Shown in pieces: positions 56,534-64,000 of a DNA stretch of 64,000 nt. How positions within the stretch are numbered: the stretch's first letter is position 1; each line of letters begins with the position of its first letter. The notes beneath the pieces are model-generated. The model did not search any database. It was given only the letters and a program-made list of their open reading frames with translations, and was not told the DNA's origin. The stretch spans positions 434,001 to 498,000 of the forward strand of contig NZ_JAANPV010000001.1 in NCBI RefSeq assembly GCF_011290505.1, written 5' to 3'. The position numbers were made by a program, and so were the translations under genes. The stretch comes from Paenalcaligenes suwonensis (GTDB lineage: Bacteria; Pseudomonadota; Gammaproteobacteria; Burkholderiales; Burkholderiaceae_B).

Positions 56534-57040
56534 ATGATTAGTCTAGCAACAAAACAAGGCGCAGCACGACGTTTTGCTGCGGTTGCCTTGGCCGTATCTC
56601 CTTTGGTGTTCATCGCTGGTTGTGCCAATAAATCGGCGTCCAGCAACGTGTATACCTATGGGCAAGCCCAACGCGAACAAATCGTGCGTATGGGTACTGT
56701 AATTTCTAGTCGTCCAATCGTGATTCAAGACGATCAAAGCTCTGGCGTAGGTATGGGTGCTGGTGCAGCAATTGGTGGCGTTGCAGCCAGCACTATTGGC
56801 GGTGGTCGTGGTCAGACATTGGCGACTATTGGTGGTGCATTGCTAGGCGGCCTATTGGGTAATGCCATCGAAAACCGTGTAGGTAAAACCGATGGTTTGG
56901 AAATTACCGTGCGCTTGGATAACGGTGAAACACGTGTGATTGCTCAAGAAGCAGACATACAGTTTGTGCCTGGTCAGCGTGTACAGTTGTTAAGCGGTAC
57001 AGGCCCAACACGTGTAGTACCAGCCCCTGCACAGTACTAA
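56534..57040 (+). CDS. Glycine-zipper outer-membrane lipoprotein, SlyB-like
   Basis: This lipoprotein of about 168 residues has a signal with lipobox FIAGC (cysteine about residue 30) and a glycine-zipper segment (GVGMGAGAAIGGVAASTIGG, then GGALLGGLLGNAIENR) of the 17-kDa-antigen/SlyB class. The end is a small beta domain (GLEITVRLDNGETRVI, PGQRVQLLSG). ATG 56534 has GGAG 5 bp upstream. It likely helps outer-membrane stability. Confidence 0.92.
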   Translation: MISLATKQGAARRFAAVALAVSPLVFIAGCANKSASSNVYTYGQAQREQIVRMGTVISSRPIVIQDDQSSGVGMGAGAAIGGVAASTIGGGRGQTLATIGGALLGGLLGNAIENRVGKTDGLEITVRLDNGETRVIAQEADIQFVPGQRVQLLSGTGPTRVVPAPAQY

Positions 57041-57057
57041 ACGGCTAGAGGCTACAT

Positions 57058-57090
57058 AAAAACGGGACACTATAAAGTGTCCCGTTTTTT
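57058..57090. terminator. Bidirectional intrinsic terminator
   Basis: AAAAACGGGACAC (57058-57070) and GTGTCCCGTTTTT (57077-57089) form a perfect 13-bp stem with T runs on both strands. It ends the lipoprotein transcript and, in reverse, that of the IclR gene, whose stop lies inside it. Confidence 0.92.
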
Positions 57091-57916
57091 ATTCTCTGCT
57101 GGAAATAGCGCGTCCAGCCTCAATCAGTAATGCTGCAATACGTAGCTCTTCCTCTGGTCCTTTCCAGCGAGATAGCGACACGGCGATATTGATAGCCCCC
57201 ACTGGACGGTTGTCAGAGTTCACAATCGCTACAGCCGTAGAAATATCCCCTAGATATAGTTCGTTTTCGGCGTGAGCATAGCCCTTTAGGCGTATTGCTT
57301 CCAAGCGTTTCATAATCGCCGCTTTATCGTAGATGGTGTGCTGGGTATAGGGCACCAATTCCGATGCATCCAAAATAGCCTCTGCTTCGGCCGAGGGAAG
57401 CGCTGCCAACATTGCTAGTCCAGAAGACGTGCAGTAGGCGGGCAAGCGTGTGCCCACGATGACCTCTGGTGTCAGTACATGGCGGCTCACAATGCGCTGC
57501 AAATACACAATCTCGGTGTGATCCAGCGTAGAAAAGTTGACTGTTTCTTCGGTTTCTATGGCCAGCTGCTGCAAAAACGGTGTGGCTCTACTGACTGAAT
57601 CATTAGCTGAAATGTACTGATGCGACAGGTCTAGCATGCGCGGCGATAACTCATAGAGCTTGGACTCTTCGTCTTTCATCAAAAAGCCCAAATGCTGCAA
57701 GGTAAAGGTAAAGCGCTGCGTCGCACTAATGTCTAGTGTGGATAGCTGAGCGATTTGCGACAACGACAGTCTTCTGTGCTTGTGGTTAAAGACAGAAAGA
57801 ACGCGAAAGGCTTTCTCTACTGAATTTACAAACAGTGAGGATTCGGTGGGTGCCTTCTTGGCAGCACGACGTTTTTTGGGGGACTGAGTAGCAGGTTGGG
57901 AAGAGTTCACAGTCAT
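57089..57916 (-). CDS. IclR-family transcriptional regulator
   Basis: The 275-residue protein has a basic leader (KKRRAAKKA), winged helix-turn-helix (SVEKAFRVLSVFNHKHRRLSLSQIAQL, then ISATQRFTFTLQHLG) and an IclR effector domain (SSGLAMLAALPSAEAEAIL, GDISTAVAIVNSDNRPVGAINIA). The start is ATG 57916; a longer frame to 58015 would cover the putative operator. It is divergent from the crotonase-ABC-ligase operon, its likely target. Confidence 0.93.
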   Translation of the reverse strand: MTVNSSQPATQSPKKRRAAKKAPTESSLFVNSVEKAFRVLSVFNHKHRRLSLSQIAQLSTLDISATQRFTFTLQHLGFLMKDEESKLYELSPRMLDLSHQYISANDSVSRATPFLQQLAIETEETVNFSTLDHTEIVYLQRIVSRHVLTPEVIVGTRLPAYCTSSGLAMLAALPSAEAEAILDASELVPYTQHTIYDKAAIMKRLEAIRLKGYAHAENELYLGDISTAVAIVNSDNRPVGAINIAVSLSRWKGPEEELRIAALLIEAGRAISSRE

Positions 57917-57941
57917 GAGTGTTGGTTTGTAAAAGTTTATC

Positions 57942-58013
57942 GCATAACAATAACACGCGTTTTTTGGGTTTTCAATGCAAATGGATGTTCGTGTACTTAT
58001 CTTATTGTTATGC
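57942..58013. promoter_or_regulatory. Paired 12-bp inverted repeat, probable IclR operator
   Basis: GCATAACAATAA (57942-57953) and TTATTGTTATGC (58002-58013) are exact inverted copies, centres 60 bp apart. They lie between the divergent iclR and crotonase genes. Two identical operators at such spacing would suit a tetrameric IclR protein. Confidence 0.6.
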
Positions 58014-58165
58014 AAGTGATTTTAGTAATGGATAAGGGTTTTTGTGTGTGGTGAAAGAGAAAACTCTAGGGGTTCTTAATGGATATCCCTAGTTTTTTTA
58101 CTTTTACTAAGAAAATATCATTGTTTTCACTAACAATTAATCGCTATGCAATAAAAGGTTATTTT

Positions 58166-58945
58166 ATGAGCAATAAGTTTATCGAGACAGAAAAACTAGG
58201 TAACGTCGCTGTGATTAGGTTGAATCGCCCCGAGAAGCTAAACGCGTGGCACGGTGCTATGCGTGAGGAAATCATGCAGGCGTTGAAAAACTTTGATAGT
58301 GATGACAGCGTGCGTTCATTGATCATGACCGGAGCCGGTAATCGTGCTTTTAGTGCAGGGCAAGATTTAGAAGAAGCGCAGAATTTTGATGTGAGCGATT
58401 CCGCTGTGTGGATACAGTCGTGGGAGCGCTTTTACGATGTACTGCGCAATCTTCAAAAACCATTGGTGATGGCGTTGAATGGCACGGCAGCAGGGTCGGC
58501 GTTTCAGGTCACATTGTTGGGGGATATTCGCGTCGCCCACGCTGGTGTGAAGATGGGGCAGCCAGAAATTAACTCGGGTATTGCTAGCGTGACAGGGCCA
58601 TGGATTATGAACCTGATGTTGGGCATGTCCAGAACCATTGAGCTCACGTTGACGGGGCGCATGATGGAAGCCGAAGAAAGTCATCGCATAGGTTTGATCC
58701 ACCATCTGGTAGCTGAAGACCGTGTCTTTGCTAAAGCCTTAGAAATCGCACAAGAGCTGGGTGCGAAGCCACCTGTTGCCATGCGTTTGAACAAACAACG
58801 TTTTAAAGAGATGTCGGCAGCCAGTTTTGCAGACACCTTAGAAGCAGCCACTCGTTTACATGCTGAGTCGTATGCCAGTGGCGAACCTGTACGCATGATG
58901 GAAGAGTTCTTCAAAGTGCGTAGAGAACGTAAAGTCGCACACTAA
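58166..58945 (+). CDS. Crotonase-family protein with one active-site Glu replaced
   Basis: This protein of about 259 residues belongs to the enoyl-CoA hydratase/isomerase superfamily. The oxyanion-hole region is AGNRAFSAGQDLEE (about 57-70), and the second part is MALNGTAAGSAFQVTLLGD and MGQPEINSGI. By alignment with rat crotonase, the Glu144 position is Gln114 here, while Glu164 is kept as Glu134. Loss of one glutamate suggests isomerase, lyase or hydrolase chemistry rather than plain hydration. ATG 58166 has AAGG upstream. It leads the ABC and ligase genes. Confidence 0.9.
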   Translation: MSNKFIETEKLGNVAVIRLNRPEKLNAWHGAMREEIMQALKNFDSDDSVRSLIMTGAGNRAFSAGQDLEEAQNFDVSDSAVWIQSWERFYDVLRNLQKPLVMALNGTAAGSAFQVTLLGDIRVAHAGVKMGQPEINSGIASVTGPWIMNLMLGMSRTIELTLTGRMMEAEESHRIGLIHHLVAEDRVFAKALEIAQELGAKPPVAMRLNKQRFKEMSAASFADTLEAATRLHAESYASGEPVRMMEEFFKVRRERKVAH

Positions 58946-59010
58946 GAAAGCGACATCACAGTTTGTTGTAGATGTGTAGAACACACTAAACGAGTGCACT
59001 GGAGAGAGAC

Positions 59011-60069
59011 ATGGGTACACCTAAAAGTATGATGCGCCGCCGATTATTACAAGCCACAGGCGGATTAGCATTGGCCGGAACTAGCCTAGGAGCATGGGCG
59101 AATAAAGATAAAAAAATTATCGTTGCTGACCCAGGTGGTCCGTACTCTGCAGCGTACCGTAAAGCGTTTTACGATCCGTTTGAGAAAGAAACGGGTATAC
59201 GTGTCGTCAACGTTGCCCGCGAGGCGCAGCCCGTTGCGCAAATTAACGCTATTGTGCAGACCAAGAACTATATCTGGGACGTTACTACGTTAACGTTGTC
59301 AGCAGATATTCCCTATTTGGAATCTCAGAACCTGCTGGAACCTCTGGATATAACCTTAGCTGAAGTGCCCGGTTTGATTCCCGAGGCCTTAACTTCTACG
59401 TGGTTAGGGGTAGATATTTACTCTACGGTGTTGGCTTACCGTACTGACAAATACAGTGAAGGCCCTCAGAACTGGGCAGACTTCTGGAATGTAGAGAAAT
59501 TTCCAGGCCGTCGTTCGTTGAGACGTAACCCGCTGGACACTTTAGAACAAGCATTGATGGCAGATGGTGTGCCGTTGGACCAGTTGTACCCCTTAGATGT
59601 GGACAGGGCTTTTCGTAGCCTAGACAAAATTAAACCTCATATCGCGATTTGGTGGACATCAGGTGCTCAGGCCATGCAGGCCATACAAAACGGTGACGTG
59701 GACATGATCTCTACCTGGAATGGTAGAGCGCAGGCGGCTATTGATAACGGCGCCCCTGTGAAAATTGTGTGGGATGAAGGTTTGTATTCCATCGAAGGGT
59801 GGGGGATTCCACGCGGTACACCCCGTGCAGAAATGGCTAAGCAGTTTGTACGTTTTTGTGCAGACAAACAGCGCCAAGCGTTGTTCACCGACGAACTGGC
59901 CTACGGCCCCACCAACCAAGAGGCTTTTGAGTTTATTTCCCCAGAGCGGGCAGAAATTCTTCCTAGCGCACCGCAGAACTTTAAGAACATGGCACTTCCA
60001 AGCCCCGAGTGGTGGGCGGCGAATCGTCAGGAAGTGACAGAGCGCTTTAACAACTGGATTATTTCTTAA
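59011..60069 (+). CDS. ABC substrate-binding protein, PotD/Fbp-like, Tat signal
   Basis: The 352-residue periplasmic receptor starts with a twin-arginine type signal (MRRRLLQATGGLALAGTSLGAWA) and a mature part KKIIVADPGGPYSAAYRKAF of the iron/polyamine-binding group. WNGRAQAAIDNGAPVKIVWDEG and GIPRGTPRAEMAKQFVRF match PotD-like proteins. The ligand is unknown. GGAGAGA precedes the ATG. It follows the crotonase by 65 bp and precedes the ATPase. Confidence 0.9.
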   Translation: MGTPKSMMRRRLLQATGGLALAGTSLGAWANKDKKIIVADPGGPYSAAYRKAFYDPFEKETGIRVVNVAREAQPVAQINAIVQTKNYIWDVTTLTLSADIPYLESQNLLEPLDITLAEVPGLIPEALTSTWLGVDIYSTVLAYRTDKYSEGPQNWADFWNVEKFPGRRSLRRNPLDTLEQALMADGVPLDQLYPLDVDRAFRSLDKIKPHIAIWWTSGAQAMQAIQNGDVDMISTWNGRAQAAIDNGAPVKIVWDEGLYSIEGWGIPRGTPRAEMAKQFVRFCADKQRQALFTDELAYGPTNQEAFEFISPERAEILPSAPQNFKNMALPSPEWWAANRQEVTERFNNWIIS

Positions 60070-60080
60070 GAGTCATTGGT

Positions 60081-61139
60081 ATGTACAAGTTGGAAACTAA
60101 AGGTCTTGCCAAACGATATGGCGAGACGGACGCTCTGTTGCCTACTGATTTGCAAGTGAAAGCAGGTGAGTTCTTAACCTTGCTTGGGCCATCAGGCTCA
60201 GGCAAGACCACATTGCTGATGATGATCGCGGGTTTGGTGGATCCCAGCGGTGGTCAGTTGCTGATTGATGGAAAAGATGCCACACACGCTGCCGCCGGGC
60301 AGCGTGGCATAGGTATGGTCTTCCAAAGCTACGCTTTATTTCCACACATGAATGTGTGGGATAACGTGGCTTATGGTTTGCGTATGCGGCAAGTGAAGGG
60401 AGCCGCGTTGAACTCGGCAGTGGAAGATGCGTTGGCGATGGTCAAAATGACAGATTACGCTAAGCGCTTACCCAAAGAGTTATCGGGTGGGCAGCAGCAA
60501 CGCGTGGCATTAGCAAGGTGTTTTGCGTATAGGCCATCGGTGGTGCTGTTGGATGAACCCTTAGGGGCATTGGATAAAAAGCTGCGCGAACACATGCAGT
60601 TGGAAATCCGTCGTCTACACGATGATTTGGGGGCAACGTTTATTTATGTGACCCACGATCAAGACGAAGCCTTAACCATGAGTGATCGTGTGTGCTTGAT
60701 GAACCAAGCGCGTATAGAGCAACTGGGTACACCGCAAGAACTGTACGACCGACCTTGCTCGCGTTTTGCAGCCGACTTTATTGGGCAATCCAATTTGCTG
60801 GATGGGCGTATGACTGCCACGCAGGCGTTCGAGGCCGGCTCATACACCTTACCGGTAGAGACTGCTTATGTCCCGCCTAATCAGCATAGTGATGCATCTA
60901 CCTTACTCATACGTCCAGAGATGGCTGAGCTGGTGTCACCTACAGATGGTTTTGTGCAGGGCACGGTGGCTGAAATGGTGTTTTTGGGTTCAGAGATACG
61001 CGTACAGGTGAAGCTAGATGGTGTGGCAGAGTCTAGCAACCTCTTTAGCGTGCGCTGCCCTAGACGCCATATGGCGGGTTTGGGTGACAAAGTAGGTATT
61101 CGCTGGGATGTGGCCTCTACCAGTGTGCTGATGCAGTAG
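60081..61139 (+). CDS. ABC transporter ATPase, PotA-like
   Basis: The 352-residue ATPase has Walker A GPSGSGKTT (about 36-44), signature LSGGQQQRVALARC, Walker B VVLLDEPLGALD, switch VTHDQDEA and a C-terminal TOBE-type domain (QGTVAEMVFLGSEIRVQV). It lies between the receptor gene and a double permease. Confidence 0.94.
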   Translation: MYKLETKGLAKRYGETDALLPTDLQVKAGEFLTLLGPSGSGKTTLLMMIAGLVDPSGGQLLIDGKDATHAAAGQRGIGMVFQSYALFPHMNVWDNVAYGLRMRQVKGAALNSAVEDALAMVKMTDYAKRLPKELSGGQQQRVALARCFAYRPSVVLLDEPLGALDKKLREHMQLEIRRLHDDLGATFIYVTHDQDEALTMSDRVCLMNQARIEQLGTPQELYDRPCSRFAADFIGQSNLLDGRMTATQAFEAGSYTLPVETAYVPPNQHSDASTLLIRPEMAELVSPTDGFVQGTVAEMVFLGSEIRVQVKLDGVAESSNLFSVRCPRRHMAGLGDKVGIRWDVASTSVLMQ

Positions 61140-61148
61140 GAGTAAGTC

Positions 61149-62918
61149 ATGACGAATAGGGCAGCAGTGTTGCAACCCTCTTTGCAGGCTAGCAACACCA
61201 CTAAGCAGTGGAAGTGGTTACGGGCATGGTTACCCGCTTTGCCAGCTATCGTATTTTTGGGTGTGTTTTTTCTTTTGCCGGTACTGCAAATTTTGCAGGG
61301 CGGCTTTATGTCGGCCGATGACGAATTTAGCGTGAAGCAGTTCGCGCGATTGTTCGAGACACCGGTGTACGTCAAAGTGCTGTGGACCACCTTTGGCATT
61401 TCCGTGTTAACGGCTGTGTTTTCCGTGGTGTTTGGTTACCCCATCGCGTTATTGCTCAGCAGTTTTAACGAGCGCCGTCGCAACCGCTGGTTGCTGTGGA
61501 TCATGCTGCCGTTTTGGACCAGTTATTTAGTGAAAACCTATGCGTGGATGCTATTGCTATCGCGCAGTGGTGTGTTGACCAGTGTGGCAGAAGGCTTAGG
61601 GTTAATTGATGGTAATGCCTCGTTAATGCCTTCGTTGTCTGGGGTGCTGGTAGGTATGGTGCATGCCATGCTGCCATTAGCGGTGTTGACTATGCTGCCT
61701 ATTATGCAAGGCATTAGTCGGCAGTTAGGCCAAGCAGCGGAAACGCTGGGTGCGGGTAGAGCCACAGGCTTTCTGACTGTCTTTTTGCCATTGTCCATGC
61801 CCGGTGTAGCAGCGGCAGGCCTATTGGTGTTCATTACCAGCTTGGGTTTCTTTATTGTGCCTGCTTTGTTGGGCACGCCGCGCGAAACCATGATTGCACA
61901 GTTGGTGATTTCATCTGTGCTAGAGCTGTTTGATCTGAAGTTTGCGGGGGCGTTGTCCACAGTACTGCTGCTGTGTTCCATCGTGGTTTTTTATGTGTAT
62001 GACCGCATGGTGGGGTTAACGTCGTTAGCGGGTGCCGAAGCGAAGCGACGTGCTAAAGGCTCTGGCATCACACTGAAAATTTTGCTGTATATAGGTCAGC
62101 GTTTAGACAGATTCTTACCTCTGCAAACATCTGCTGCTGCGTCGTCGCATAAGGTGTTGAATGGTTATACCTGGTTGGTACTGCTGTTTTTGGTGCTGCC
62201 CGTCATTATTGTGGTGCCCATCGCCTTTACGAAGAATGCAGTAGTAGCGTTCCCCCCCGAGCTGTTTAGTCTGCGCTGGTTTAAAGAGTTCTTTAACTCG
62301 TCTGTGTGGCAGGCGGCCGTAATCCGATCTTTTGGTATTGGCTTAACCACCGCATTCTTAGCCGTTGTGCTGGGTTTTGGGGCGACGTTCGCATTGACCA
62401 AACTACCCTCTAGATGGACCAAGCTGCTATTCGGGATTTTTGTTGCACCGTTAATCGTGCCACGTATCGTCATCGCCATTGGGCTGTTGTATTTGTTTGC
62501 GAGTACAGGTTTGGTAGGCACGGACTTAGGCATGGTGATTGGTCATACCGTCTTGGCTTTACCGTATGCCGTGGTGACGCTATCTGCCGGTTTACGCTTG
62601 TTTGACTGGCGACTGGATGATGCCGCACGCATTTTAGGGGCGTCTATTACTGCACGTTTACGCACCGTCATTTTGCCTTTGTTGGCAGGTAGCTTAGCGT
62701 CCGCGTTCCTGTTTGCGTTCATCGTATCGTTTGACGATCTCACTATCGCGATTTTCGTGAGTGGCGGTATCAACACCACCTTGCCTAAACAAATGTGGGA
62801 CGACATTCAATTAGCCGTAACGCCTACGTTGGCAGCGGTATCAACGGTATTACTAATAGTTGTGACCGTAGTGATTTCAATTTCTTCCTATTTCAAAAAC
62901 AGGCGTAGTGGACTATGA
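61149..62918 (+). CDS. Fused double permease of a Pot-like ABC transporter
   Basis: At 589 residues this is a PotB-like and a PotC-like permease in one chain. The first half ends near residue 300 after the loop AAETLGAGRATGFLTVFLPL, and the second half has AARILGASITARLRTVILPL. About twelve helices result. One chain can supply both membrane halves of the importer, as in ThiP or FbpB-like proteins. The stop overlaps the next ATG (ATGA). Confidence 0.93.
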   Translation: MTNRAAVLQPSLQASNTTKQWKWLRAWLPALPAIVFLGVFFLLPVLQILQGGFMSADDEFSVKQFARLFETPVYVKVLWTTFGISVLTAVFSVVFGYPIALLLSSFNERRRNRWLLWIMLPFWTSYLVKTYAWMLLLSRSGVLTSVAEGLGLIDGNASLMPSLSGVLVGMVHAMLPLAVLTMLPIMQGISRQLGQAAETLGAGRATGFLTVFLPLSMPGVAAAGLLVFITSLGFFIVPALLGTPRETMIAQLVISSVLELFDLKFAGALSTVLLLCSIVVFYVYDRMVGLTSLAGAEAKRRAKGSGITLKILLYIGQRLDRFLPLQTSAAASSHKVLNGYTWLVLLFLVLPVIIVVPIAFTKNAVVAFPPELFSLRWFKEFFNSSVWQAAVIRSFGIGLTTAFLAVVLGFGATFALTKLPSRWTKLLFGIFVAPLIVPRIVIAIGLLYLFASTGLVGTDLGMVIGHTVLALPYAVVTLSAGLRLFDWRLDDAARILGASITARLRTVILPLLAGSLASAFLFAFIVSFDDLTIAIFVSGGINTTLPKQMWDDIQLAVTPTLAAVSTVLLIVVTVVISISSYFKNRRSGL

Positions 62919-64000
62919 ACGGCTTTGAGCAGTATTTCGAAAAACGCATAGAAAATGATCAGTGGGATGTAGCACCGCTTTTGTACCGAGGGCTCAGCCA
63001 AACCGCAGAGCAGGATGTTATAGAGTTTGAGTCGGTGCCACTGTCTAGAAAAGTGTTAGCGCAACAGGTAGCGGGGTTTCAGCAGTGGTTGGTTGAGCGC
63101 GGCATTACTAAGGGCGATAGCGTTGCCGTCATGCTGAGCAACACGGCAGAGCATATAGCATTGCTCTATGCATTGATGCTGTCTGGTGTGGTGTGGATTC
63201 CAGTGAACACCAAGGTAAAGGGGCCGGGTGTGCGTTATATCGTCGAGCATGCCACACCGTCATTGGTGATTGCCGAGCCAGAGTTTGCTGACGTATTAGC
63301 GGATGCTGGTGTTCTGGCAGGGCAGTGGGTAGAACTGCAGAGTATGGTGTTAGCGCACGATGCGGTGTTACGCCATCCCACGATTACGCCATCAGACACC
63401 TTATGCATTATCTATACCTCGGGGACGACGGGGGCTCCTAAAGGCGTGGTGTTCACGCACCGCATGATGCGTGTAGCAAGTGAGGCGGCGATTCAGGTGG
63501 CGGGCGTTAAGGCAGGGTCAAGACTGTTTTTGTGGGAGCCTTTATGTCATATAGGAGGGGCACAAATGCTGTTGGTGCCCTTCTTGGAAAACGTATGTTT
63601 GCTGATTGTGAAGCGTTTTTCCGCCAGCCGGTTTTGGTCGCAGTGGCAAGCAGCTAGAGCTACGCATCTGCACTATTTAGGAGGGATCTTAGATATTTTG
63701 GTGCGCTTGCCGCAAGATGAAGTTCCCGAAGGTGCCAGCATCCAAACGGCGTGGGGGGCTGGAGTCTCGAAAAATGCGTGGGTTGCTACCCAAGAACAGC
63801 TAGGCTGCGAGCTGCGCGAGTGCTATGGCATGACAGAGTGCTCTAGTTTCGCCACGTTTAACGCATCAGGAAAACCGGGCTCCATAGGTAAAGCCTTACC
63901 GTGGATTCAGGTGGAGCTGTTAGATGAGGAGGGACACGCTGTTGCCACGGGTGAAATAGGGCAAATGGTGTTATCTAGTCCGCTAGATGGGGTATTTTTA
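62915..64000 (+). CDS. Acyl-CoA ligase (AMP-forming), 3' end cut by window
   Basis: The first 362 codons of an adenylate-forming enzyme are visible and open to the window end. The ATP motif is YTSGTTGAPKGVVFTH (about 167-182) and the A5 motif is ECYGMTECS. It resembles crotonobetaine/carnitine-CoA ligase (CaiC) types, an impression not tested here. Translation is probably coupled to the fused permease. With the crotonase it suggests the imported acid is activated to a CoA ester. Confidence 0.92.
   Translation, partial: MNGFEQYFEKRIENDQWDVAPLLYRGLSQTAEQDVIEFESVPLSRKVLAQQVAGFQQWLVERGITKGDSVAVMLSNTAEHIALLYALMLSGVVWIPVNTKVKGPGVRYIVEHATPSLVIAEPEFADVLADAGVLAGQWVELQSMVLAHDAVLRHPTITPSDTLCIIYTSGTTGAPKGVVFTHRMMRVASEAAIQVAGVKAGSRLFLWEPLCHIGGAQMLLVPFLENVCLLIVKRFSASRFWSQWQAARATHLHYLGGILDILVRLPQDEVPEGASIQTAWGAGVSKNAWVATQEQLGCELRECYGMTECSSFATFNASGKPGSIGKALPWIQVELLDEEGHAVATGEIGQMVLSSPLDGVFL

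Overview
The window looks like a piece of a betaproteobacterial chromosome, most likely family Alcaligenaceae (relatives of Bordetella, Alcaligenes, Paenalcaligenes), with roughly half G+C by eye. The reasons are the family-typical housekeeping blocks: rplU-rpmA-obgE-proB, rubredoxin divergent from thiD-thiE-hemL, mpl-yqiA-RNase II-TonB-aroE-mtgA, and aroQ-accB-accC-prmA-DUF3426-PfkB. Genes are densely packed, many convergent pairs are separated by fewer than 30 bp, and TTG or GTG starts are common. No rRNA, tRNA, CRISPR, phage or insertion sequence was recognised.

Layout. 0-2 kb: 3' part of phhA, then an SDR that resembles dihydropteridine reductase, then a 585-bp convergent intergenic region built of degenerate repeats. 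2-8.4 kb: a six-gene minus-strand operon (VOC protein, TRAP transporter DctQ-DctM-DctP, FAH-family hydrolase, MaiA isomerase) with a divergent LysR gene, which looks like an uptake-and-ring-cleavage module for an aromatic acid. 8.4-10.5 kb: PAS-LuxR regulator divergent from scoAB (3-oxoacid CoA-transferase), with a perfect inverted repeat between them. 10.5-17.1 kb: class-I amidotransferase followed by an exporter-rich stretch (two EamA proteins, an SmvA-like MFS pump, MdtJ-MdtI, and Gdx guanidinium exporter under a guanidine-II riboswitch). 17.3-28.1 kb: MetC-type C-S lyase, then a long plus-strand cluster (DUF2817 hydrolase, VOC, NitT/TauT-type ABC importer with two permeases, thioesterase, acyl-CoA ligase, MDR and SDR dehydrogenases, Lrp regulator), probably an uptake and CoA-dependent degradation pathway of unknown substrate. 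28.1-31.6 kb: Na/Pi cotransporter-like protein and a CSS-EAL c-di-GMP phosphodiesterase.

31.7-57 kb is the housekeeping core: proline, ribosome, arginine, haem and thiamine biosynthesis genes; yqgE-ruvX-plsC; apaH-lptG-mtgA-aroE-tonB-like-RNase II-yqiA-mpl on the minus strand; then tlpA-like, aroQ, accBC, prmA, DUF3426, a PfkB kinase and a glycine-zipper lipoprotein on the plus strand. 57.1-64 kb: IclR regulator divergent from a crotonase, a Pot-like ABC transporter with a fused double permease and an acyl-CoA ligase cut off by the window end. This is a second CoA-dependent uptake/catabolic module.

The strongest unusual signals are the guanidine-II riboswitch/gdx unit; the QDPR-like SDR beside phhA; the 12-bp inverted repeat pair in front of the IclR/crotonase operon and the 8-bp pair in front of scoAB; a 15-nt copy of the 16S rRNA 3' tail in an intergenic region; the 130-bp direct repeats near 1.5-2.0 kb; and two uncharacterised catabolic modules. 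Functions given from family membership are inferences made by reading the sequence without database searches.
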